Positions 11,901 through 18,267 of a stretch of 64,000 nt of DNA are shown here, in pieces (position 1 is the stretch's first letter; each line of letters starts with the position of its first letter). Where the stretch lies: the NCBI GenBank assembly GCA_045629285.1, contig JAZQQY010000026.1, forward strand, positions 1 to 64,000, in the 5' to 3' direction. The position numbers were made by a program, and so were the translations under genes. The DNA comes from UBA1723 sp045629285 (GTDB taxonomy: Bacteria; Bacteroidota; Bacteroidia; Bacteroidales; Paludibacteraceae). Below the pieces are notes generated by a model. It saw nothing but the letters and a program-made list of their open reading frames with translations, was not told the origin of the DNA and did no database searches.

Positions 11901-14663
11901 CCTGTTGTTGATAATGTAGAGTTTGAGTATGACGGTAAACCTCATACACTAGAGATTGCAAAGAGTCCATTATACCGTGTAGACGGTAATGTACAGACTT
12001 TGGTAGGAAGACACTTGGTTTCGGTATCTTTAGTCGATCGTGCTAACTACATGTGGTCTGATGGCGTAAGTGATGACCTTCAGTTCAGCTTCATTATCAA
12101 GGTTAAGGAGAAGATCACGCTTCCTGTTTCAATACCTGTGGTAAGAAATGCAAATTTCATCTACAACGGTTTGACTCAGACATTGGAGATCAAGGAGAAT
12201 CCTTACTACACAGTTTCTGGAAATTCTCAGTCGTTGGCTGGCTCATACACAGCAACAATCTCTTTGAACGATAAGGAGACTACTACTTGGGAAGACGGAA
12301 CTGTCACTGATATTGTGATTCCGTTTACAATCGCTAAGTCTAAGATTGCGGTTCCTTACGTAGAGGAAACAAGTTTCGTTTACGATGGATCAACTCAGAC
12401 TTATCCTCTAGGATCAAATCGTGACTATGTTGTTACAGAAAACTCTTATGTTGAGGCTGGTAACTATCAGGCTAGATTGACATTGAGAGATAAGATTAAT
12501 ACAGTTTGGGAGAGTGGTTCTACTGATGATGTCCTTCTTCCATTCTCGATTGCTAAGGTTGTTTTGGATAAACCGGTTGTAGATTCTACATCGTTTGTCT
12601 ACGATTCTGATACAGTTGCTGTTAAGATTCAAACTAACAACTGGTACACAGTAACTGGTCAGAAGGCATTGTCGGCTGGTACATATCAGGCAAAGGTATC
12701 TTTGAAAGACAAGGCAAATACAATCTGGTCTGACGGTACAATGTCAGATGTGTATATTCCATTTGTGATTGAAAAGTCTAATATTGCAATGCCATCTGCA
12801 GACTCGACAAGATTCGTTTACAACGGTGAGCTTCAGACTTATACGGTTGTAGAAAATCCTAATTATGTAGTTAGCGGCAACACTAATGTTAACGCAGGTG
12901 ACTACCAGGCAGTCGTTTCTTTGAAGGATAAGATAAATACAGTTTGGGCTAACGGCACTTCTGACGACATCATCCTTCCTTACTCAATTGCTAAGGTAGA
13001 GGTTGTGAAGCCAACTGCAGATTCAACAGAGTTCGTATACAACTCAGATACAATGACTGTTGAAATTCCTTCAAACGTTTTGTACAATGTTTCTGGAAAT
13101 AGAGAGTCTAAGGCTGGTAATTATGCAGCGACGGTTTCTTTGATCGATAAGATCAATACAGTATGGAACGACGGTACAACTGATGATGTGTTAGTGCCAT
13201 TCACAATTGCTAAGGCTTCAGTCGCAATGCCTGCTTCTGACACTACTAAGTTCATCTATAGCGGCGATACAATGGTTTATGCTATCGCTGAAAATGAACT
13301 TTACTCGGTAAGAGGAAATCTACAGTCGAAGATCGGTCGATACTCGGTAGTCGTTTCTCTAAATGATATCGAGAACTACAGCTGGAGCGACGGTTCTACA
13401 CTTGATTTGATCTATCCATTCATCATCGGTGAACGTGATATCGTTATGAATCGGATTGCTCGTCCTTATGCCGACACAACAGTATTGGTATACAACGGTC
13501 AGATGCAGACATTCAATATCGTTGCTGATTCTAATTGTGTGGTTGAGGGTAATGTTAGAATGAATTCCGGTAGATATTTGGCGACAGTTTCTCTTGCCGA
13601 CAGAATGACAATGGTTTGGGAAGACGGTACATCAGATGATATCGTAATTCCATTCGTTATCGTCAAGTCGCAGGTTGAAAAACCGGTAGCAGATACAACA
13701 GAGTTCTTCTTCAACGGTGAGGCTCAGACATACAATATCCCAGCTGATTCAGCATACGTGGTTGAGGGTAATGTTCAGACAAATGTCGGAAGATATGACA
13801 TTTATGTTTCTCTTGTCGACATTAACAACTATGAGTGGTCTGACGGTACAACAGGTGATGTCTCATACAGATTTGTTATCAGTCATCCAGTGCAGATCGA
13901 CACAGTCGTTCCTGAGAATGTCAAGCTTACAGAAGATGTTGTTGAAGTAGGAGACACAGTCTCTGTGTACGACAGACCTGGCGACTACTTGTTCGATATC
14001 ACATTCGACAGCCTTGCTCGTGAGGAGGGCTTCAAGGATATCTTCGCAGTTGAAGGAGAAGACGGCATCTCATTCAATGTCCCTGATGATGTTGATCCTG
14101 GTCATTATTCAGCTACTGTCACAATCAAGGATATTGACGGTAAGGTAATTGAGAAAGAGATTGAATTCTCAGTCGCTTATCCAAGCTACTTCATTAAGAA
14201 GTTGATGAACGATATCCTTTCTGTCGACAATACAAACAGAGAGTTCGTGTCATACCAGTGGTATAAGAATGGAGAGAAGATCAATGGTGCTAACAATCAG
14301 TTCTTCTGCGATCTTGAAGGTGTATACGGCGCTTATAAGGTAGAGGTTGTCACTGTTTCTGGCGATACATTGTTCATTGCTGAACGTGAGTTCTCTGCTC
14401 CGGTTTCATCATTCGATGTGACATTGAGCAAGAATCCTGTTGAAATCAATGAGACATTTACAGTCTTTATCGAAGGTGCTACAAATACAGATATTCTTAA
14501 GAATTCTTCACTTGTTGTTTACGACATCCAGGGTGTTGCCGTTATCAATAAGGTTGGCATCGAGAAGAACAATGAGTTGTCGGTCGGCAACGTCGGCGAA
14601 TATATCGTTGTCGTGAGAAACTCAGTCGGTCAGACAGTAAGCAAGCATTTGTTGGTTAAGTAA
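2964..14663 (+). CDS. Giant BspA-like LRR plus tandem-repeat surface protein (3,899 aa) with T9SS C-terminal domain
   Basis: Start ATG is followed by a signal peptide (MRNFLLLVLMLVTTVANA). Residues ~70-635 are BspA/TpLRR-type leucine-rich repeats (LRR_5), with recurrent units such as IPNSVTSIGDKAFLNC. Residues ~642-3640 hold about 37 tandem units of ~75-80 residues with the pattern (V/I)xxPxxDxxxFxYxG...YTVxGNxxTxxGxYxVxVSLxD...WxDGTxxD, plus three divergent units (starting near residues 715, 1170 and 1320) with a YGxxLxDVxLP motif. The end has an Ig-like segment (YQWYKNGEKINGA, ~residue 3758) and a C-terminal domain ending SKHLLVK, consistent with T9SS sorting. I infer a very long surface fibre or adhesin with an LRR tip. 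By eye, codon use changes along the gene: AAA/AAT-rich in the LRR and early repeats, AAG/AAC-rich later. The ligand is unknown. Confidence 0.88.
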   Translation: MRNFLLLVLMLVTTVANAANLLSKQYIGSVYYNFYDDGTAEATYGTLQSPENYSGDIQIRSSVTLNGKSYAVTAIGEDAFYKSVNMTSLFIPNTVKTIGASAFSGCTKLADLEIPNSVTSIGDKAFLNCKGLKSIDLSELSIKSLLKGLFGGCVLNTVHLPKTLESIPDEMFSNSNINSIIIPGKVTKIGKDAFNNSGLKTIDLSEVPMKTLSVDLFNGCSLDYVYLPNTLESIPDKMFFNSTIKSIKIPSKVKEIGERAFYQCGSLETVDMTDAPLKTFGAYAFAECRRLSTINLPKTLEIIPEYAFYCVGGGDYYSNYGDRLYDKYNSSCKKIVIPNSVKRIEKYAFANFSNLTSIDFGESVEYIGDYAFYFWPFKCSGCIPIEHEYQCGDFSWCTYIEYLSGVVFNETLNEIILPNSVKTIGACAFANHTKLSRIEFGNSLITIGNYAFSGHGSGYDGSYYVNDFSPDFNNSSLKSLYFPESLVSIGSSAFARCSALTEVDLPSTLQKIGSSSFSRCGSIKSLVIPNSVNIIGNAAFSYCEKLESLEISNSLNTIPDSCFYGCRELLSATIPNSVSSIKKSVFSGCSKMGTVTIPQSVTEISNDVFTGCSECIVYLCNEYISRNHAAFKPVKKVASCDNVPMPVEINYAFFHTGKEQLYNIPENAAYTVTGNRRTEEGTQNVVIALKDGFSWTNGTSDTLVFDFTIYPAKLTPEQTVIKGYLGQTLGDLTLPKGYKWVDSEETVLEYAGESTFAVEYIPEGWTKDPLLIEMTVIVSKIGIEPPVVDLTEFIYNGKEQTFKIIENDIYKVSNPEELTKTDAGIYYIYVILRNKANYEWSDGTTDAKMYRFTINKASVKIPEAGESKFVYTGDELIYKIEENPLYTISDNVQTYKGNYEAKVSLNDVSNYIWEDGTTEPKYYPFMITLPMVDIPEADPTEFVYNGKEQTYNIKENPLYEITGNAGTDVGWYYVYVSLKDKNNYVWSDGTTSDKYYSFQIKKLYVKKPNVDYQTFTYTGDPITYEIPENENYTVTDNVQINAGYHGARISLNDPYNCAWEDGTTYNLWYEFYIEKKKVVIPSRYDGEFTYNGKPQTYPIASNGAYTTVIGYDYNSSWYGSDSTQTNAGSYYVILELKDKENMVWVESLDSWSSTTSNQVYKFDINRAQVTSFPAGLDPKELNLKATYGDQLYDVPLPNEYYWTYPDQSVGETGEKYFTACYNPLDAYNYVETIVDLPVRVDPKKVAEPKEDPTLFYYIAKPQVYSLETNDLYTVKNNVQTNVGTHDVVVSLKDKANYAWGSTGKSDDLIYPFVISKSNEAIFEYGYNPNEIHPKVQYGQKLGDVMLPTRFSWKEPETIADKIGDNKYVVVYTPADPDNYNSVETEIVVNVTKRRVSFPAKDSRMFVYNGKAQTYEVGDNDLFQVANNVQTNAGRYDVIVSLVDKDHYEWMDGTTDDIYQDFIIRTKSVEMPSVDSKSFVYDGKSHSLVIPTSPNYTISGNNRTDAGRYEVSISLADKKNYVWENNTTADIVATFSISKIKVDMPAADNTSFSYTGEPLTYKIEANPLYTVAGNVQTAAGRYDVKVSLNNTRNYEWMDGSTDNLVYNFYIKDLVNQSTLEIVKIPNVSNRTFVYDTKEHSLGLVDTDEYTVTDEGGVEVGRYTATLTLTDKNKYIWENGSADKVTITYVVTKAQVATPARDTRIFTYNGENQEFVVDESSLYKVSNNIQKNAGRHEVAISLNDTKNYEWEDGSSDDLTMIFKIGKAKVTAPAADASKFTYTGEAQTYTIAKSSLYKVSNNVQTKVGSYEVVVSLTDAQNYMWTDGTTNDLYYNFVIRAEQANVTFVDIPVVTTKKFIYNGKSQSLLIPVSDDYTIINNKGTDAGRYVVTLALRNPNTTVWSDGTKDDIQIVFNIARATVEIPEVDHTRYAYNGEAQTYMIPSNANYTVSGNVQKEAGNYEVVVALKDVKNFMWSDGTVDDLSYSFVIRGESTQKTMIPVPTVLSNNFVYDGTEKSLAIAENPAYTISGNSGVHAGRYTVKVSLANTDTAVWDNGLSDDILLTFTIAKAQVEIPAAVKSNYVYNGENQTYDLIKSKYYTIRNNVKKEAGRYDVTVSLNNTKDYEWTNGTFDDVNYRFVIAKAQVVEPAADQSKFVYNGNEQTYKIDPSDLYTTYGTTKTMPGKYEVLVSLNDVKNYEWSNGTTDALSYNFVIRAEETELKPIAIPTVLTKNFIYDGNKKSLAIASSKDYSIKGNSGINAGRYTVILSLTDPDKTVWADGSSDDIKMSFTIARAQVEMPAADIHKYVYDVYGRDQVYGIDESPYYTISNNIQNIAGRYNVTVSLEDTKNYEWTDGSIDDLSYTFAINKRQVIIPSASDSMFIYNGEDQTYPVEIYVPFDDASALYTVYTVTNNVHKDAGRYDVNISLIDPKNYEWVGGSIEDVKMPFTINKAQVEIPVADDSKFVFNGGKHVYEIAEDSRYTVDGNVQTMPGKYEVLVSLNDAKNYEWANGTTETQVYSFVIRAQETDIKSVEIPTVLIKNFIYDGNDKSLDIKKSDYYTISGNRGVDVGRYTVIISLNDPDKTVWSDGSTDDIKMTFSIDKAQVDAPDPDTKNFVYTGKMQVYRLKTDTAYTVSGVTRINAGTSVVSVALNDTKNYVWSDGTIDVKKYNFTIAKASVKVPAADKTTYYYDGTQKVYDIEESDLYVVKGNKQTMPGKYEVSVELSDKSNYLWSDGTSDALTYNFVIRYRESEKQSIEIPDVLVRTFTYNGDAQSLAVKSNKYYTVSGNSGVNVGRYSVKLSLTDKDSTVWSDGSTEDIIMTFQIAKAQVEIPSADTNKFVFNAEYQTYNVENSDLYSVAGYRQINVGNHDVVISLKDTKNYEWSDGTVSNIVYSFMIHKQEVDITTVEIPVAPVTKFIYDSNSHTLAIPENVNYTVVGDTKTAAGKYNARVSLKDKETMVWEDGSKEDIVIPFVISKATVRMPVVDNVEFEYDGKPHTLEIAKSPLYRVDGNVQTLVGRHLVSVSLVDRANYMWSDGVSDDLQFSFIIKVKEKITLPVSIPVVRNANFIYNGLTQTLEIKENPYYTVSGNSQSLAGSYTATISLNDKETTTWEDGTVTDIVIPFTIAKSKIAVPYVEETSFVYDGSTQTYPLGSNRDYVVTENSYVEAGNYQARLTLRDKINTVWESGSTDDVLLPFSIAKVVLDKPVVDSTSFVYDSDTVAVKIQTNNWYTVTGQKALSAGTYQAKVSLKDKANTIWSDGTMSDVYIPFVIEKSNIAMPSADSTRFVYNGELQTYTVVENPNYVVSGNTNVNAGDYQAVVSLKDKINTVWANGTSDDIILPYSIAKVEVVKPTADSTEFVYNSDTMTVEIPSNVLYNVSGNRESKAGNYAATVSLIDKINTVWNDGTTDDVLVPFTIAKASVAMPASDTTKFIYSGDTMVYAIAENELYSVRGNLQSKIGRYSVVVSLNDIENYSWSDGSTLDLIYPFIIGERDIVMNRIARPYADTTVLVYNGQMQTFNIVADSNCVVEGNVRMNSGRYLATVSLADRMTMVWEDGTSDDIVIPFVIVKSQVEKPVADTTEFFFNGEAQTYNIPADSAYVVEGNVQTNVGRYDIYVSLVDINNYEWSDGTTGDVSYRFVISHPVQIDTVVPENVKLTEDVVEVGDTVSVYDRPGDYLFDITFDSLAREEGFKDIFAVEGEDGISFNVPDDVDPGHYSATVTIKDIDGKVIEKEIEFSVAYPSYFIKKLMNDILSVDNTNREFVSYQWYKNGEKINGANNQFFCDLEGVYGAYKVEVVTVSGDTLFIAEREFSAPVSSFDVTLSKNPVEINETFTVFIEGATNTDILKNSSLVVYDIQGVAVINKVGIEKNNELSVGNVGEYIVVVRNSVGQTVSKHLLVK
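4090..4160 (+). other. Cysteine-rich insertion within the LRR domain
   Basis: Within the LRR array the spacing breaks and a short segment carries CSGC, then QCGDFSWC (a C-x2-C and a C-x5-C pair about 11 residues apart). It sits between LRR units and may be a disulfide or metal-stabilised loop. Function is unknown. Confidence 0.55.
4880..13880 (+). repeat. In-frame tandem array of ~230-base coding repeats
   Basis: About 37 coding units of ~225-240 bases lie head to tail. Units diverge at the DNA level but some share long near-identical stretches (for example the GGCAAGTATGAGGT motif at several places in 9500-11110). Two unit types seem to alternate in the middle: one with a TYxI-type beta strand (QTYKI) and one with a SLAI-type strand (KSLAI), which suggests amplification of two- or three-unit blocks. 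Confidence 0.8.
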
Positions 14664-14686
14664 GACAATGTAAGTTGCAATAAAAA

Positions 14687-14717
14687 AGCATTCGGTCAGA
14701 AATGGCCGAATGCTTTT
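14687..14717 (+). terminator. Bidirectional terminator between the giant gene and the DXS-family gene
   Basis: AGCATTCGGTC (14687-14697) pairs with GGCCGAATGCT (14704-14714) around AGAAAT. An A-run precedes and a T-run follows, so it can act for the + strand gene and for the - strand gene ending at 14776. Confidence 0.9.
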
Positions 14718-14775
14718 CGTTTTAAAAGATATTTTTTTTGATTTGGAATTCTTTGCTTGGACTTCAGGAAAAGGA

Positions 14776-16527
14776 TTAGATCAATGCCAAGACATCTTCT
14801 GCAATCTGCTCTGGCTGTAGTCGGTTAGCTGAAACAAGTTCCTCTGCTACAAAGTAGTTATAGAAATCTTTCTTCAATCCACGTACAAGCACCTTCATGT
14901 CTGAATCTGAGTAGTGGCGGGCGATCTTCTCTCCGTAACCGCCGTCGATCACACCGTCTTCAAGAGTGACAACAACCTTATGGTCGGTCTTCAATGAATT
15001 TAGAAGCTCGGTGTCGATTCCTGTCAAGTAGCGTGGGTTAATGATAGTAGCATCTATTCCTTTCTCTTTTAGTAGCGACGCCACTTTCTCTGCACGGCTG
15101 TAGAAATTACCGACTCCTACGATTGCCACCTTGCTCCCTTTGTGACCAACCAATGCTTTGTTAAGATTGCTGTAATCCTTAGCAAATGTTTCGTTGCGAT
15201 GCTCAACGCCCATTCCTGGCACACGTATTGCCACTGGATGCTGACGCTGCTCAACAGACCAATCCAACATTGCAAGATACTCTTCGTAGCAAGTAGGGGC
15301 AAGATAAACCAAGTTTGGAATATTGCTTAACATTGGAATGTCGAAGATGCATAGATGTGTAGCGTCGTTCATGCCGTAAAGTGAAGCCCACATCACAATG
15401 AATGTGGCTGGCGACTTGTTGATGCAGACATCCTGCGACATCTGATCGTAGGTGCGCTGGTAGAATGTGGCGAATGTGCCCCAAACCGGTGAACCTCCAC
15501 GTGCTGCGATTCCACTAGCCAATGCCACAGTATGCTCCTCTGCGATGCCATTGTCGACATATTGATTGCCCAACTGCCTACGACGCTCTGGATTCATACC
15601 CAATGCACTTGGTGTTCCTGCGGCAAGCACAACCAATTCAGGTTTCTCTGTAGCTTTCTTAATTAGGTAATCACCTGTGATATCATTCCAGTTTTCTCCT
15701 CCGCCTGGGAATCTAGGAGAACCGTCTTCTATGTTGAACGGACCGCCCCAGTGCCATGCCTCCTTGTTGGCAACTGCGTAGTCAAGACCTTTACCCTTTA
15801 GTGTGTTGATGTGGACAACGATTGGTTTTGTGCACTCCTTTGCTTTAGCAAAAGCGTTGCAAAGAGCCTCGATGTTGTTGCCGTCTTTCACGTACATATA
15901 GTCAAGACCTTGTGCACGGAACCAGTTTAGTTCTGCCTTACCATCGGTTTCACGAAGAAGCTGAAGATTCTTGTAGATTCCACCGTGGTTTTCTGCGATA
16001 GACATCTGGTTGTCGTTGACGATGATGATGAACTTCTTGTCATATTCACCTGCGTTGCTCAATCCTTCCAATGCTTCTCCACCGGAAAGCGAACCGTCGC
16101 CAATGATCGCGATTACATTCTCCTTCCCACCGCATACGTCACGACCTTTAGCCAAACCCATGGCAAGAGAGATAGAAGTCGACGTGTGGCCGATGATGAA
16201 GTTGTCGTGTTCCGACTCGATGTGGCTTGTGTAGCCAGAAACATCGCTATAATGGTCTGGGTTTATGAACGCCTCCACACGACCAGTTAACATCTTATGA
16301 GTGTATGCCTGGTGGCTCACATCAAATACAAATTTATCCTCTGGAGTGTTGAATACACGGTGTAGAGCGATTGTCGCCTCCACGAATCCAAGATTAGGGG
16401 CGACGTGTCCACCGCGAACAGATAACTTTTCAATTAATGCCTTGCGTGCTTCATCTGCAAGAGTGTTCGCTTCTGCCATGCTTAGCGCCTTGACATCAGC
16501 AGGTGATTTGATTTTCTCTAAATACAT
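14776..16527 (-). CDS. 1-deoxy-D-xylulose-5-phosphate synthase family enzyme (short form, 583 aa)
   Basis: A thiamine-diphosphate enzyme of the DXS/transketolase fold. Visible motifs are GHTSTSISLAMGLAKGRD, the ThDP motif GDGSLSGGEALEGLSNAG ending in VNDNQMSI, HINTLKGKGLDYAV, and the C-terminal active-site motif GIAEEHTVALASGIA with TFYQRTYDQMSQD. DXS condenses pyruvate and glyceraldehyde 3-phosphate to DXP for isoprenoid, thiamine and pyridoxal synthesis. It is about 40-50 residues shorter than canonical DXS (~620-640), so it may be the second DXS-like protein seen in many Bacteroidales, whose exact substrate is less certain. I chose the start MYLEKIKSP at 16527 because it matches the usual N-terminus; the longer frame (from 16554) adds nine unsupported residues. 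Confidence 0.85.
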   Translation of the reverse strand: MYLEKIKSPADVKALSMAEANTLADEARKALIEKLSVRGGHVAPNLGFVEATIALHRVFNTPEDKFVFDVSHQAYTHKMLTGRVEAFINPDHYSDVSGYTSHIESEHDNFIIGHTSTSISLAMGLAKGRDVCGGKENVIAIIGDGSLSGGEALEGLSNAGEYDKKFIIIVNDNQMSIAENHGGIYKNLQLLRETDGKAELNWFRAQGLDYMYVKDGNNIEALCNAFAKAKECTKPIVVHINTLKGKGLDYAVANKEAWHWGGPFNIEDGSPRFPGGGENWNDITGDYLIKKATEKPELVVLAAGTPSALGMNPERRRQLGNQYVDNGIAEEHTVALASGIAARGGSPVWGTFATFYQRTYDQMSQDVCINKSPATFIVMWASLYGMNDATHLCIFDIPMLSNIPNLVYLAPTCYEEYLAMLDWSVEQRQHPVAIRVPGMGVEHRNETFAKDYSNLNKALVGHKGSKVAIVGVGNFYSRAEKVASLLKEKGIDATIINPRYLTGIDTELLNSLKTDHKVVVTLEDGVIDGGYGEKIARHYSDSDMKVLVRGLKKDFYNYFVAEELVSANRLQPEQIAEDVLALI

Positions 16528-16554
16528 AAATTTGAATTGTTTGGAAAAATGCAA

Positions 16555-16698
16555 TCAAGCAATCTCCTGTTTTCTATACTGAGTCGGAGTGAGTCCGACA
16601 ATACGTTTGAAATATTTGTTGAAATGCTGGCTGTATTCGAATCCCAATATTCTGCAAATCTCGTATAATGTTTTGGAACGTAGTCGTAAAAGAAAAGC
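16555..16698 (-). pseudogene. Remnant of an AraC-family regulator (second helix-turn-helix only)
   Basis: The translation contains LYEICRILGFEYSQHF then NKYFKRIVGLTPTQYRK, which is the classic C-terminal helix-turn-helix of AraC/XylS regulators, ending at a normal stop. Only about 45 residues of the ~100-residue DNA-binding domain are present; upstream the frame runs into the phoH terminator with no first helix-turn-helix and no ATG. I read it as the 3' relic of a deleted regulator gene just upstream of the DXS-family gene. Confidence 0.75.
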
Positions 16699-16720
16699 AG
16701 AAAGTAATCTGTTGCAAAGC

Positions 16721-16752
16721 AAATAAAAGGGCGAAACCAACAGATTTCGCCC
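16721..16752 (-). terminator. Terminator of the PhoH gene
   Basis: On the - strand GGGCGAAA (16752-16745) pairs with TTTCGCCC (16736-16729) and is followed by TTTTATTT. The PhoH gene ends at 16776. Confidence 0.88.
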
Positions 16753-16775
16753 TCTTCGCTTTTAGTAAGGTTTTA

Positions 16776-18092
16776 TTATAGTAACTTACTTGCAATCTCA
16801 CTTAGTTTGCTTCGCTCACCCTTGACTAGGTTGACGTGCTCGAAGATCTCCTGACCCTTCATCTTGTCGATCATGTAAGCCAAACCGTTGCTCTGCATAT
16901 CTAGGTATGGAGCATCGATCTGCTGAACGTCACCTGTGAAGACCATCTTACATCCTTCACCTGCACGAGTGATGATTGTCTTGATCTCGTGTGGAGTCAA
17001 GTTCTGTGCCTCATCCACGATTACGTATGTATCAGAAAGGCTTCGTCCACGGATGAATGCCAAAGCCTCGATCACCAATCTCTCCTCCTTCTGCATCTCG
17101 TCAAGCAATGCTAGCTCTTTGCTGTTGGCTCCAAACTGACGTTTGATGACATTCAAGTTATCGAATAGAGGCTGCATGTATGGCGCAACTTTCTGCTTCT
17201 GGTCGCCTGGCAAGAATCCAAGATCCTTGTTGCTCATTGCTACGATAGGACGTGCCAACAAGATCTGCTTGTAATCCTTGTTCTGCTGCAATGCTGCTGC
17301 AAGTGCCAACAATGTCTTACCTGTACCTGCCTTACCTGAAACAGCCACAAGCTTGATGTCGTTGTTCAATAGTGCATCCAAAGCAAACTTCTGCTCTGCA
17401 CTTCTTCCGCTGATGCCGTATGCCTTAAGGTCTTCCTTAACTCTTACGATAGACTGGATGTCGGCATCGTAACGAGCCAAGATTGTTGCACGGTTGCTCT
17501 TTAGAATGAAGCATTCGTTAGCCGCAAATGTACGGTTAAGGCCGCACTCGCTAAGTAGGATGCCGTTAGGTGCCGAATATAGCTTGTCAACCAATTCTGC
17601 ATCTACCTCGATCTCCTCCTGTGCCTGATCGAAGATATCTACATTTGTTACCTTGTCGTTCTCATAATCCTGTACTGGGATGTTCAAAGCCTTTGCCTTC
17701 ATACGAAGGTTGACATCCTTTGTTACCAAAATAGTCGGAGTCTTAGAATCCTTCTCAATTAGATTAAGAGCAACCGCCATGATGCGGTGATCTGGAATTC
17801 TCTCTGAGAACGCATCTGAAAGCTTCTTCGGATATACAGTATCGGTTACGATGTAAAGTTTTCCAAGACCTTCGCCCAATGGAATACCGCCTTTGATTCC
17901 GTCGGCTGCAAGATTATCCAAGTCTCTTACTACTGAACGAGCATTGTAGTTAAGCTGTTCTGCACCCTTCTTGAACTTATCTAGTTCCTCCAACACTGCA
18001 ATTGGTAGGTATATGTCGTTATCCTGGAAATTATAAATGCTGCCACTGTCGTGCAAAAGCACATTAGTGTCCAAAACAAAATTCTTTTTCAT
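16776..18092 (-). CDS. PIN domain plus PhoH-like ATPase (YlaK type)
   Basis: Residues ~1-140 form a PIN nuclease-like domain (FVLDTNVLLHD, ILVTKDVNLRMKAKAL with acidic residues). Residues ~230-435 are a PhoH-type P-loop ATPase with Walker A SGKAGTGKTLLALA, Walker B VIVDEAQNLTPHEIK and TGDVQQID. The family is a cytoplasmic RNA helicase/nuclease-like protein; in some actinobacterial PIN-PhoH pairs RNA unwinding and cleavage has been shown. Length (438) is normal. A Shine-Dalgarno AAGGAG lies about 10 bases before the ATG, which is unusually clear for this genome. The gene is transcribed alone from the divergent region shared with folC. Confidence 0.92.
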   Translation of the reverse strand: MKKNFVLDTNVLLHDSGSIYNFQDNDIYLPIAVLEELDKFKKGAEQLNYNARSVVRDLDNLAADGIKGGIPLGEGLGKLYIVTDTVYPKKLSDAFSERIPDHRIMAVALNLIEKDSKTPTILVTKDVNLRMKAKALNIPVQDYENDKVTNVDIFDQAQEEIEVDAELVDKLYSAPNGILLSECGLNRTFAANECFILKSNRATILARYDADIQSIVRVKEDLKAYGISGRSAEQKFALDALLNNDIKLVAVSGKAGTGKTLLALAAALQQNKDYKQILLARPIVAMSNKDLGFLPGDQKQKVAPYMQPLFDNLNVIKRQFGANSKELALLDEMQKEERLVIEALAFIRGRSLSDTYVIVDEAQNLTPHEIKTIITRAGEGCKMVFTGDVQQIDAPYLDMQSNGLAYMIDKMKGQEIFEHVNLVKGERSKLSEIASKLL

Positions 18093-18152
18093 ATCTATCT
18101 CTCCTTATTTTTAGTTTCATTTTTAGTTTTTGACTTGTCATTAAGTCTATCT

Positions 18153-18182
18153 CAAAATTAAAACTCTTTTCAATACCACAAA
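18153..18182 (-). promoter_or_regulatory. Probable promoter of the PhoH gene
   Basis: On the - strand TTTG (18182-18179), an 18-base spacer and TAATTTTG (18160-18153) fit the Bacteroidetes consensus, about 60 bases before the start codon. Confidence 0.5.
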
Positions 18183-18222
18183 AAAAAATGAGCGAAATCC
18201 GTGACATTTTTTTCTCTTTTTT

Positions 18223-18230
18223 TACTTTTG
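18223..18230 (+). promoter_or_regulatory. -7 element of the folC promoter
   Basis: TACTTTTG matches TAnnTTTG, 38 bases before the chosen ATG at 18268. No clear -33 element is seen. Its position argues against the longer GTG start at 18232, which would lie at the transcription start. Confidence 0.5.
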
Positions 18231-18267
18231 TGTGTTAGTAAACATATTTGTATTGAAAAAAATTGTA

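Noticed and set aside
5000..13900. Long direct repeats that could suggest a CRISPR array or tandem-repeat artefact
   Set aside because: The units are in one open frame, encode a coherent protein repeat, and have no short constant repeat with unique spacers.
2964..14663. Many antisense open frames opposite the giant gene
   Set aside because: They follow the repeat period, have no promoters or signal-like starts and arise because the coding strand rarely has TTA/CTA/TCA codons in that frame.
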